This document shows, in pieces, positions 16,141 to 22,453 of a DNA stretch of 30,688 nucleotides. Under the pieces are notes generated by a model. That model searched no databases. It was given only the letters and a program-made list of their open reading frames with translations, and was not told where the DNA came from. The position numbers and the translations under genes were made by a program. The stretch spans positions 1 through 30,688 of the forward strand of contig SDOA01000045.1 in the NCBI GenBank assembly GCA_004524595.1, in the 5' to 3' direction. Position 1 is the first letter of the stretch. Every line of letters begins with the position of its first letter. The DNA comes from Candidatus Thorarchaeota archaeon (lineage in GTDB: Archaea > Asgardarchaeota > Thorarchaeia > Thorarchaeales > Thorarchaeaceae).

Positions 16141-16629
16141 ATGATATTGGTAAAAGTCGGAGACAGAGCACCATTATTCACCACAACTACTGAATCAGGT
16201 GAAAAATTCAAATTAAGTGACTATAAAGGTAAGAAGATTGTCCTTTATTGGTATGTGAAAGACAATACGCCAGGATGTCAAGCCCAATCTTGCTCACTGC
16301 GTGATAACTATGAAGTGTTTTCAGATAATGATACTGTTGTTGTGGGTATAGCTCCAGGAACAGCAAAGTCCCATCAGAGCTTCAAAGAGAAGAACAATCT
16401 GCCATTCCCACTACTTCTTGATGAAGATAATAAGATTGCACAGCTCTATGGAGTTTGGGGTAAAAAGTCCATGTACGGAAAAGAATACGAAGGGATAATC
16501 AGAACAACATTCCTGATAGATGAGAAAGGTAAGATAGCCTCAATTTTGGGAGGATCTGAAGGGATTGAAAAGGTCAACACAAAAGCACATGCCGATCAGA
16601 TAGTCAAAGTCTGGAATCTAAAGGTCTGA
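16141..16629 (+). CDS. BCP/PrxQ-type peroxiredoxin, copy 1 (variant active site)
   Basis: A 162-residue thioredoxin-fold peroxidase of the bacterioferritin comigratory protein group, which reduces hydrogen peroxide and organic hydroperoxides. The peroxidatic Cys46 lies in NTPGC and a second cysteine, Cys51, follows five residues later, the spacing of the PrxQ resolving cysteine. The conserved proline of the PxxxTxxC active-site motif is replaced by valine (YVKDNTPGC), unlike copy 2. The partner reductant is probably a thioredoxin-like protein. Start ATG 16141 follows AAGGAGATGA; a TTG at 16147 is also possible and would give a better spacing. The gene is one base upstream of copy 2 and shares its promoter. 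Confidence 0.9.
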   Translation: MILVKVGDRAPLFTTTTESGEKFKLSDYKGKKIVLYWYVKDNTPGCQAQSCSLRDNYEVFSDNDTVVVGIAPGTAKSHQSFKEKNNLPFPLLLDEDNKIAQLYGVWGKKSMYGKEYEGIIRTTFLIDEKGKIASILGGSEGIEKVNTKAHADQIVKVWNLKV

Positions 16630-16630
16630 G

Positions 16631-17122
16631 GTGTCAGTTTTGTTGAAAGTCGGCGATAAAGCCCCTAAGTTCATGACATCTGACGAGGAAGGAAATCCCT
16701 TCTCATTAGACGGGTTTAGAGGTCGCAAGCTGGTAATCTATTTTTATCCGAAAGACTTCACTCCTGGTTGTACAGCAGAGGCTTGTTCAATCCGGGATAG
16801 TTACACTCTTTTCCAGAATTCCGGAATCCCAATCTTTGGAATATCTGGAGGAGATGCAGAGTCACACCAGAAATTCAGAGAGAAGCATAATCTTCCCTTT
16901 CCAATTCTTATGGATGAGGACTACTCAATAGCCAAGCTCTATGAAGTTTACAAACCAATGAAAATACTTGGTAAAGAGCTATTAGGTGTTAAGAGAGTGA
17001 CTTTTCTAATTGATGAGGAAGGCAACATTGAAGGTATCTTTGGCGGTGATGAGGGATTAGACAAGGTAAAATCTTCAGAACACGCAAACCAAATCTTGAA
17101 TTTCTGGGGACTAAAGCTCTGA
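16631..17122 (+). CDS. BCP/PrxQ-type peroxiredoxin, copy 2
   Basis: A 163-residue peroxiredoxin with the complete active-site motif PKDFTPGC (peroxidatic Cys47) and Cys52 as the likely resolving cysteine. It is clearly paralogous to copy 1 along its whole length, including the HQKFREKHNLPFP and GGDEGL segments. The GTG start lies one base after the copy 1 stop, so the pair is a translationally coupled operon. The 3' end overlaps the convergent nitroreductase gene by 12 nt. Confidence 0.92.
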   Translation: MSVLLKVGDKAPKFMTSDEEGNPFSLDGFRGRKLVIYFYPKDFTPGCTAEACSIRDSYTLFQNSGIPIFGISGGDAESHQKFREKHNLPFPILMDEDYSIAKLYEVYKPMKILGKELLGVKRVTFLIDEEGNIEGIFGGDEGLDKVKSSEHANQILNFWGLKL

Positions 17123-17872
17123 TTTGAGCATTCGACGAGGTTTCCCAACACTGCTTAGGTAGATGACACTCTCTTGAATACCATCGATACTCAAGAGTGT
17201 GTTCATCTCATCATCATAGATAGCACCTATCTGGCAACTACCACAATTGATTGCCTCAGCGGCAAGAGCTAGATTCTGTGCAATATGACCAGCATCAAGA
17301 AAGATGTATCGATATGCTCTCTGAAGATATTTCCACTTTGAACGTGCAAAGACTGCGCTCCAGATAAAGACGACTGCAGCATCACGTGCAATCCTTTGAT
17401 CCAGAGCGCCAGCCTGCACAACTTTTGAAAAGTCACCCTCTTTGATTTGCTCCAATTCGTGGGCACTAATGGCATAGTGATAGATGCCCTTCTTCAAGTC
17501 TAAAACTCTATTTGCATATAGGTAGGTCTCTATGGGGTAGAGAGCCCCTGCAGAAGGTGCTGTTCTAAGTTTAAACTCAATTTCCGGGCCTCTTACTGTT
17601 TCTCGAACTCCTTGAGTTGCCCAAAGAAGTTGAGAGAGGTCATTCAGAGAAATGAATTCATTAGTGTACGCTCTTACACTCCTACGTTTGGCAATAATAG
17701 TCCAAATACCAGGTCCATTCTCCGAATTTGGACGTGGTAGAGAGATGCGCGGTGCATCTTTGTATTCTTTATATTGAGAGGGCATGTTCGACCAGTTAAG
17801 ATAGTGTTCTGGTAATCTTCCACGCTCATACTTTGTGTTTGAAAGATAATCATCACCGATGTGAGAATTCAT
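17111..17872 (-). CDS. SagB-type nitroreductase family dehydrogenase
   Basis: A 253-residue FMN-dependent oxidoreductase of the SagB/nitroreductase type. The family signature is visible: RRSVRAYTN near the start of the fold, LSQLLWATQGV, TAPSAGALYPIETYLY, and LDAGHIAQNLALAAEA, with GxPR at the C-terminus. In toxin clusters SagB enzymes oxidise azolines on peptides, but many archaeal copies stand alone and their substrate is unknown; no SagC/SagD-like cyclodehydratase is nearby. I chose ATG 17872; a TTG at 17893 is also in frame. Its neighbours, the two peroxiredoxins, suggest a redox setting, though the gene is on the opposite strand. Confidence 0.85.
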   Translation of the reverse strand: MNSHIGDDYLSNTKYERGRLPEHYLNWSNMPSQYKEYKDAPRISLPRPNSENGPGIWTIIAKRRSVRAYTNEFISLNDLSQLLWATQGVRETVRGPEIEFKLRTAPSAGALYPIETYLYANRVLDLKKGIYHYAISAHELEQIKEGDFSKVVQAGALDQRIARDAAVVFIWSAVFARSKWKYLQRAYRYIFLDAGHIAQNLALAAEAINCGSCQIGAIYDDEMNTLLSIDGIQESVIYLSSVGKPRRMLKSEL

Positions 17873-17969
17873 AGAGTAATGATGTGCAAACAAGGATTTT
17901 GGTCTTCTGTTCTGTCAATTGCATCCATCATATAGGAGGAGATTGAACCAACTGTGTCGCGGCAAACAA

Positions 17970-17993
17970 TGCCTTAATAGGGCAATTAAGGCA
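17970..17993. repeat. 9-bp perfect inverted repeat between divergent genes
   Basis: TGCCTTAAT (17970-17978) and ATTAAGGCA (17985-17993) form a perfect inverted repeat with a 6-nt spacer, upstream of both the nitroreductase gene and the malic enzyme gene. It has the size and symmetry of an operator for a dimeric regulator. Confidence 0.4.
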
Positions 17994-18057
17994 ACCTTGC
18001 ATTCTTAGCATTATTATTGGTTAGTTATTTCAAAAAAACTTGTCCTAAGAAGATAGA

Positions 18058-18067
18058 CTTTAATAAA
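18058..18067 (+). promoter_or_regulatory. Putative TATA box of the malic enzyme gene
   Basis: CTTTAATAAA, about 80 nt upstream of the ATG at 18147, giving a leader near 55 nt that contains AGGAG at 18133-18137. Confidence 0.4.
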
Positions 18068-18146
18068 GGTACGAAAGAGCCGGACTCAAACAGACAGTAC
18101 CAATATCGGTCAGTCTAGTTAATGAATATATCAGGAGCACAATGTA

Positions 18147-19508
18147 ATGCCTGAAGAAAAGCTCTCTGTCGAAGAGTTGAAGAAAAAAGCTGAGAAGCCA
18201 GGTAAGGATGCGATGATCATGCATCCCTTCTATAAGGGCAAGATCCAGTCTATTGGAAAGGCCCCAGTTCGCGACTTCTCAGATTTCGCAATCTGGTACA
18301 CACCTGGTGTTGCCAAACCATGTTTAGATATTAAAGACAATCCTGACAAAGCATATGACCACCTGAATAAGGGAAATATGGTAGCAGTTGTCAGCGATGG
18401 TACAAGAGTTCTCGGTCTTGGCGACATTGGTCCACTTGCAGCCGGTCCTGTGATGGAAGGAAAAGCAATCCTATTCAAATACCTCGGTGGTGTAGATGCT
18501 TGGCCTGTGTGTGTGGACACGAAAGATGCTGACAAAATAATCGAGTTCGTAAAACTACTTCAGCCCTCCTTTGGAGGTATCAATCTAGAAGACATCTCCA
18601 AACCAAAATGCTACAAGGTGCTTGAAGAACTCAGGAATGACCCAGACGTCAAAATCCCGGTCTGGCATGATGACGCTCAAGGTACTGCAACGGTAGTTCT
18701 TGCAGGTGTACTTGGCGGTCTAAACGTTGTCAAGAAGGACATAGAGAACATCAAGGTTGCACTACTTGGTGTTGGTGCAGCGAACACTCGTACAGCCTAT
18801 CTGCTCATTGCTGCAGGAGTGGACCCCAACAATATTATCATGGTCGACAGTACTGGAGCAATCTATGCTGACCGTGAAGACATCGTTAAAGACAAGGATT
18901 ATGACACCTTCAAATATGACCTTGCTCAGAAGACAAATCCAGATAGGATGACGGGAGACCTCGGTGAGGTGATTGAAGGAATGGATGTTCTCATTAGTGC
19001 ATCACGACCTGAACCAGGCACTATCAAGAAGGAATGGGTCTCAAAAATGGCAAAGGACTCAATAGTTTTCGCGTGTGCGAATCCTCTGCCTGAAATCTGG
19101 CCTTGGGATGCCAAAGAAGCAGGAGCACGGATAGTTGGTACTGGTCGCAGTGATTTCGACAACCAAATCAACAACTCGCTTGGATTCCCGGGTATATTCC
19201 GAGGGACGCTTGATGTAAGAGCAACCACTATCACAGACGAGATGTGTATTGCAGCTGCTCAGGCACTTGCTGACCTTGGTGCAAAGCAGGCCAATGAACG
19301 AAAGGTCATCCCGACTATGGATCAGTGGGAACTATATCCTGCTGAAGCCACAGCTGTTGGAATGAAGGCCATTGAGCAAGGCGTAGCTAGAAAGCACTGG
19401 GAAGAGAAAGAACTCTACAAACATGCAGAAGAGGTCATCAGAGTGGCTCGTGGCGCTTCTGAGGTGCTCTACAAACAGGGTTTCATTCCCAAAGCTCCAC
19501 AAACTTAA
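18147..19508 (+). CDS. Malic enzyme (oxaloacetate-decarboxylating malate dehydrogenase)
   Basis: A 453-residue malic enzyme that converts malate to pyruvate and CO2 with reduction of NAD(P), linking the C4 acid pool to pyruvate. Diagnostic segments are YTPGVAKPC (51-59, catalytic Tyr51), MEGKAILF (103-110, catalytic Lys106), GGINLEDI with metal ligands Glu148/Asp149, WHDDAQGTA (173-181) and the nucleotide-binding [12 protein letters not shown] (206-217). Length matches the small prokaryotic form without a C-terminal phosphotransacetylase domain. Coenzyme preference cannot be read with confidence. It has its own promoter, an AGGAG ribosome-binding site 9 nt upstream of the ATG and a hairpin terminator downstream, so it is monocistronic. 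Confidence 0.95.
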   Translation: MPEEKLSVEELKKKAEKPGKDAMIMHPFYKGKIQSIGKAPVRDFSDFAIWYTPGVAKPCLDIKDNPDKAYDHLNKGNMVAVVSDGTRVLGLGDIGPLAAGPVMEGKAILFKYLGGVDAWPVCVDTKDADKIIEFVKLLQPSFGGINLEDISKPKCYKVLEELRNDPDVKIPVWHDDAQGTATVVLAGVLGGLNVVKKDIENIKVALLGVGAANTRTAYLLIAAGVDPNNIIMVDSTGAIYADREDIVKDKDYDTFKYDLAQKTNPDRMTGDLGEVIEGMDVLISASRPEPGTIKKEWVSKMAKDSIVFACANPLPEIWPWDAKEAGARIVGTGRSDFDNQINNSLGFPGIFRGTLDVRATTITDEMCIAAAQALADLGAKQANERKVIPTMDQWELYPAEATAVGMKAIEQGVARKHWEEKELYKHAEEVIRVARGASEVLYKQGFIPKAPQT

Positions 19509-19524
19509 TTTTGTACCATTTTTT

Positions 19525-19560
19525 CAGCGGCGTTAGATTGCCGCTGTTCATTTTCTTTTC
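19525..19560 (+). terminator. Hairpin terminator of the malic enzyme gene
   Basis: CAGCGGC (19525-19531) pairs with GCCGCTG (19540-19546) around an 8-nt loop, followed by a T-rich run; a further T-run precedes the stem. Confidence 0.7.
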
Positions 19561-19622
19561 ATCTCCCACACTGTTACAGATCAAAAACACTAGAGAATAC
19601 TTTCGGTGACGTCTCTGAGGTG

Positions 19623-19630
19623 TTTATATA
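19623..19630 (+). promoter_or_regulatory. TATA box of the Orc1/Cdc6-like gene
   Basis: TTTATATA lies about 30 nt upstream of the ATG at 19659. It shows that the in-frame GTG at 19620 is upstream of the transcript and that the mRNA is nearly leaderless. Confidence 0.65.
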
Positions 19631-19658
19631 CACACATCGAGACCAGTATTTGATAAGA

Positions 19659-20795
19659 ATGGTCCGCCCACATCGTAGCCCAAGGGGTCTATTTGACCCC
19701 TACTATGTCCCTGAAAAACTCCTATATCGAGACAGGGAACTTGAGACTGTCAGAGGTGTCTACAACGACTCGTTTGAGGATGGTTTTGGTGTGAACTGCC
19801 TTGTGCATGGGATCACAGGAGTGGGAATGACTGTATTCTCAAGGTATTTCCTTACAAAGCTCGTTCCAAAGCAGTTTAACGCCTATACAGTCTATGTGGA
19901 TGCTAAGCATAAAGATACCTTAGAGATCATCTCTGAATTAAATGACAAGATCCATCAAGAAACAAAGAGACCCATAACAGTTGCTTTTGACCTTGATGTG
20001 CTCTGGATGCAATTCAAGAGAACAGCTACATCGACTGATAAAAGGACTGTCTTTGTCATTGACAATATAGATGAAACAAATGAGGAAGTATATTCAAAGC
20101 TAGCAAGATTATCCAAGGAGATTAATGCAAATACTATTGGGGTCTTAAACAGCCATGAGTATAGGATGCTGACAAAACTACCAGCGACACATATGTCCTA
20201 TGATTTTGAAATTCCGCTGGACACGTATACACAATCTCAATTGTATGAGATTGTAAGAACGCGAGTTGAAGATACCTTTCCACTTGGATTGACTGATGAT
20301 GTCATACGATATATCACAGACCTTGTAGTAGAATTTGATGCTTCAAAACCAAAGACTACAGTTGAAGCATTGAAGGCTCTGTGGCCTCTAGCTTCAAGAG
20401 GAGAACAGATAGATGCTGACACAGTAAGAAGTGCAACAGCTGGCATAACCGCCTTTGCTCATGATAATGACTACATGGATTTGATTGATACTGTGAGCAT
20501 GAATGATTTCATGACATTACTTGTCCTTGAAGCATTCTGTGAACACCTCATGCATTACAAGACTGAGACCTATATTGACCGTGGGACTCTTAATGAACTG
20601 ATAATGATAAAATGTGAAGAACTGGGTGTGAAATACATAGCGCAGGATGTCGATAAAAGCCTACAGACTCTTATCTTTCAGAGCATTGTTTTTGAATCTG
20701 GATACTCAAGAAATCTTCTATACATTCTAGTGCCTCCAGATATTCTATACGATGCTGCAGTCAGTCTGAGACGTGAACTTGCACGGAGAAAATAA
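19659..20795 (+). CDS. Orc1/Cdc6-like AAA+ protein with degenerate ATPase site
   Basis: A 378-residue protein resembling archaeal Orc1/Cdc6, the replication origin-binding AAA+ initiator. It opens like the family (LFDPYYVPEKLLYRDRELE), then has the P-loop position as GITGVGMT (51-58), where the essential lysine is methionine, and Walker B as VFVIDNID (131-138), where the catalytic glutamate is asparagine. ATP hydrolysis is therefore unlikely. IGVLNSHEY (about 160-168) fits sensor 1, and the last 110 residues look like the winged-helix DNA-binding domain. A structural or regulatory role, or binding at particular sites, is plausible. Start set by the TATA box. No origin-like repeats were seen beside it. 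It is followed by a hairpin shared with the convergent GcvH-like gene. Confidence 0.75.
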   Translation: MVRPHRSPRGLFDPYYVPEKLLYRDRELETVRGVYNDSFEDGFGVNCLVHGITGVGMTVFSRYFLTKLVPKQFNAYTVYVDAKHKDTLEIISELNDKIHQETKRPITVAFDLDVLWMQFKRTATSTDKRTVFVIDNIDETNEEVYSKLARLSKEINANTIGVLNSHEYRMLTKLPATHMSYDFEIPLDTYTQSQLYEIVRTRVEDTFPLGLTDDVIRYITDLVVEFDASKPKTTVEALKALWPLASRGEQIDADTVRSATAGITAFAHDNDYMDLIDTVSMNDFMTLLVLEAFCEHLMHYKTETYIDRGTLNELIMIKCEELGVKYIAQDVDKSLQTLIFQSIVFESGYSRNLLYILVPPDILYDAAVSLRRELARRK

Positions 20796-20810
20796 AGAAG
20801 GATAAATGAA

Positions 20811-20846
20811 GGCCGGATAACCGGCCAATCAATTAAGAGATTAATT
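20811..20846. terminator. Double hairpin between convergent genes
   Basis: GGCCGG (20811-20816) and CCGGCC (20821-20826) form a GC stem around ATAA; AATTAA (20831-20836) and TTAATT (20841-20846) form a second stem. They occupy most of the 53-nt gap between the Cdc6-like and GcvH-like genes and could serve both. Confidence 0.55.
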
Positions 20847-20848
20847 TG

Positions 20849-21271
20849 TTATGGTCGCTTTTCTGCAAACTCGGCCTTCACCCAGTCTGCGAGACCATTA
20901 GAACCCTGAAGGTTGCCTACTTCACCGTCCCAGTTTGATGGGGTCAGAACTGCAATCCAGCCCTTTCCATAAGCATCTTCATTGAGAAGGCTAGGGTTAT
21001 CTTTTAGTGCTTCATTTACTTCAGCTATTGTGCCACTCACAGGAGCCTTCACAGGACCAGTCCATTTACCAGACTCAAGTGTGCCAATGCTTCGTCCCGC
21101 CTCAATATCTTTACCAGCAGGTCTCAGTCTAACGAACTTGATCTTGCCAGCTAAGTCAACACCAAAAGTGGTATAACCGATTCTGACGTTGCCATTTTCC
21201 TTTTTAACCCAGATTTGGTCAGTTGTGTAGTATAGATCTTCGGGAAAATCAAAACCGTCGTGTGTAACCAT
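20849..21271 (-). CDS. GcvH-like lipoyl-carrier protein
   Basis: A 140-residue protein of the glycine cleavage H-protein family, a small carrier whose lipoyl-lysine shuttles aminomethyl groups between enzymes. The hallmark region is present: GTLESGKWTGPVKAPVSG with candidate lipoyl Lys69, then EVNEALKDNPSLLNEDAYGKGW. The usual ESVKA reads ESGKW, a mild departure. The tail after the lipoyl domain is slightly longer than in standard GcvH (about 125-130). No gcvT, gcvP or lipoate ligase gene is in the window, so it may serve the cleavage system at a distance or another lipoyl-dependent process. A TATA-like GTCTTAAGGT (21306-21315) and AGGGTGAT precede the ATG at 21271. Confidence 0.82.
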   Translation of the reverse strand: MVTHDGFDFPEDLYYTTDQIWVKKENGNVRIGYTTFGVDLAGKIKFVRLRPAGKDIEAGRSIGTLESGKWTGPVKAPVSGTIAEVNEALKDNPSLLNEDAYGKGWIAVLTPSNWDGEVGNLQGSNGLADWVKAEFAEKRP

Positions 21272-21343
21272 TGTGTAATCACCCTAAAGTCTTCTGAAAT
21301 CTTGTACCTTAAGACATTTTTCCTTTGTAAGAATTAAGAGAAC

Positions 21344-21562
21344 TCAAGTATCTTTGACAGAGGCCTCATCGCCATTCATCATCTTTTTGATGGCTTCAAC
21401 CTCTTCTATGTCGATTTCAACATAGACAGATCCAGAATAGCCACAACCCTCTTCATCGCAGTAGTAAGTTGTTGGAACAAGCCAGCCATTCACCGAGATC
21501 TTCGTTTCACGAATCTTTGTTGAACCACACCTTGGGCAGACCCGAATCTTTCTTGCATCCAC
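21344..21562 (-). CDS. Small zinc-ribbon protein
   Basis: A 72-residue protein with two knuckles, CPRCGS near residue 9 and CDEEGCGYSG near residue 35, giving a CxxC plus Cx4C zinc ribbon. The pattern recalls short archaeal zinc ribbons in transcription or translation factors, but no specific family is clear. The acidic C-terminal half (IDIEEVEAIKKMM) is probably a helix. The start is GTG with GGGAGG 8 nt upstream. It is divergent from the RadA-like gene and 72 nt upstream of the GcvH-like gene on the same strand. Confidence 0.7.
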   Translation of the reverse strand: MDARKIRVCPRCGSTKIRETKISVNGWLVPTTYYCDEEGCGYSGSVYVEIDIEEVEAIKKMMNGDEASVKDT

Positions 21563-21659
21563 TTCTGTGTCCTCCCGACACTAATGATATAGAAGTTTGG
21601 AACTTAAAATACTTGCCTGAGCTAAGAACTATTGTTTTAACCCATTCTATGTGGACTTC

Positions 21660-21667
21660 TTATAATC
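21660..21667 (+). promoter_or_regulatory. Putative TATA box of the RadA-like gene
   Basis: CTTATAAT lies only 13-20 nt before the ATG at 21680, and about 25 nt before an in-frame ATG at 21689. If it is the promoter, the mRNA would be leaderless from 21689. Weaker alternatives lie further upstream. Confidence 0.35.
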
Positions 21668-21679
21668 CCATTAGCATAA

Positions 21680-22453
21680 ATGAATGAGATGAAGGAAACA
21701 CTTAGACATGGATTCTTTACTGCAGACATGATAGAACGTGTGAAGATATCCACTGGAACAGATGCGATAGACACCCTACTGGAAGGAGGTGTCGAGGCAG
21801 GTCTCACACATCTCTTCTATGGAGACCGTTCCCTACATTCAGATTTCCTCAGATTTGCAGTTCATGCACAAATGCCCGAAGAGAGAGGCGGTACTGGAAG
21901 CCCAGTCATCTTGATTGATAGTGCCAATATTATCAAGGTCGAACAGCTCACTGATATCTCTTATGAACTAGAACTTGAACCAGAAGAGGTGATGGATAGA
22001 GTATACATTACCCGTGCTTTCAATTCATCACAGACCTATGATCTCATTATGAACCAAATGGATGGGTTCTTTAGAAGAGTCCCCGCAAAAGTTCTCTTAG
22101 TAACAGGGCTTCCAAATCTGTATATTGAAGAGGGGATGTCAGGGGAAAACCTTCAACAGATTTCTCACATGATTTCAAAGATAATGACATTTTCGCTTAG
22201 AAGAGACACATTCACACTAGTTTCAGCCCCATCATCACAGAAAAATAAGAATTTTCCCGCAGGAGGCAGGTCTCTTGCTAGCAATTGTCAGGTCCATGTT
22301 CATGTTGAAGAAGCCAATTCCTATATGAGATACACACTCGCAAAACATCCTCAGTTTCCAATTCGAACAGTTTCAAGAGCAATGCCTAAGAACATAGGCG
22401 GGACTCTGCCACTATCATACTTCTTCAAGGAGATAAAGGAAGAGAGGAGATGA
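21680..22453 (+). CDS. RadA/Rad51-like paralogue lacking the Walker A motif
   Basis: A 257-residue protein with the RecA-superfamily core in the archaeal RadA/RadB style. STGTDAIDTLLEGGVEAGLTHLF aligns with the RadA segment before the P-loop, but the following GxxGxGKT is replaced by GDRSLHSD (48-55). The downstream pattern is kept: QMPEERGG, VILIDSANI and the helix with RAFNSSQTYDLI. Walker B is reduced to VLLVTGLP without the usual aspartate. ATP binding is therefore doubtful; it may be an accessory subunit for RadA filaments, like some Rad51 paralogues. The start could be 21680 or 21689. It is convergent with the giant surface-protein gene; their ends abut at 22453/22454. Confidence 0.7.
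   Translation: MNEMKETLRHGFFTADMIERVKISTGTDAIDTLLEGGVEAGLTHLFYGDRSLHSDFLRFAVHAQMPEERGGTGSPVILIDSANIIKVEQLTDISYELELEPEEVMDRVYITRAFNSSQTYDLIMNQMDGFFRRVPAKVLLVTGLPNLYIEEGMSGENLQQISHMISKIMTFSLRRDTFTLVSAPSSQKNKNFPAGGRSLASNCQVHVHVEEANSYMRYTLAKHPQFPIRTVSRAMPKNIGGTLPLSYFFKEIKEERR

Noticed and set aside
17111..17872. TOMM (azole peptide) biosynthesis cluster around the SagB-type gene
   Set aside because: No cyclodehydratase or precursor-peptide gene is found nearby; the enzyme stands alone.
19620..19658. GTG start of the Cdc6-like gene giving 13 extra residues
   Set aside because: This codon overlaps the TATA box, so it would lie upstream of the transcript.
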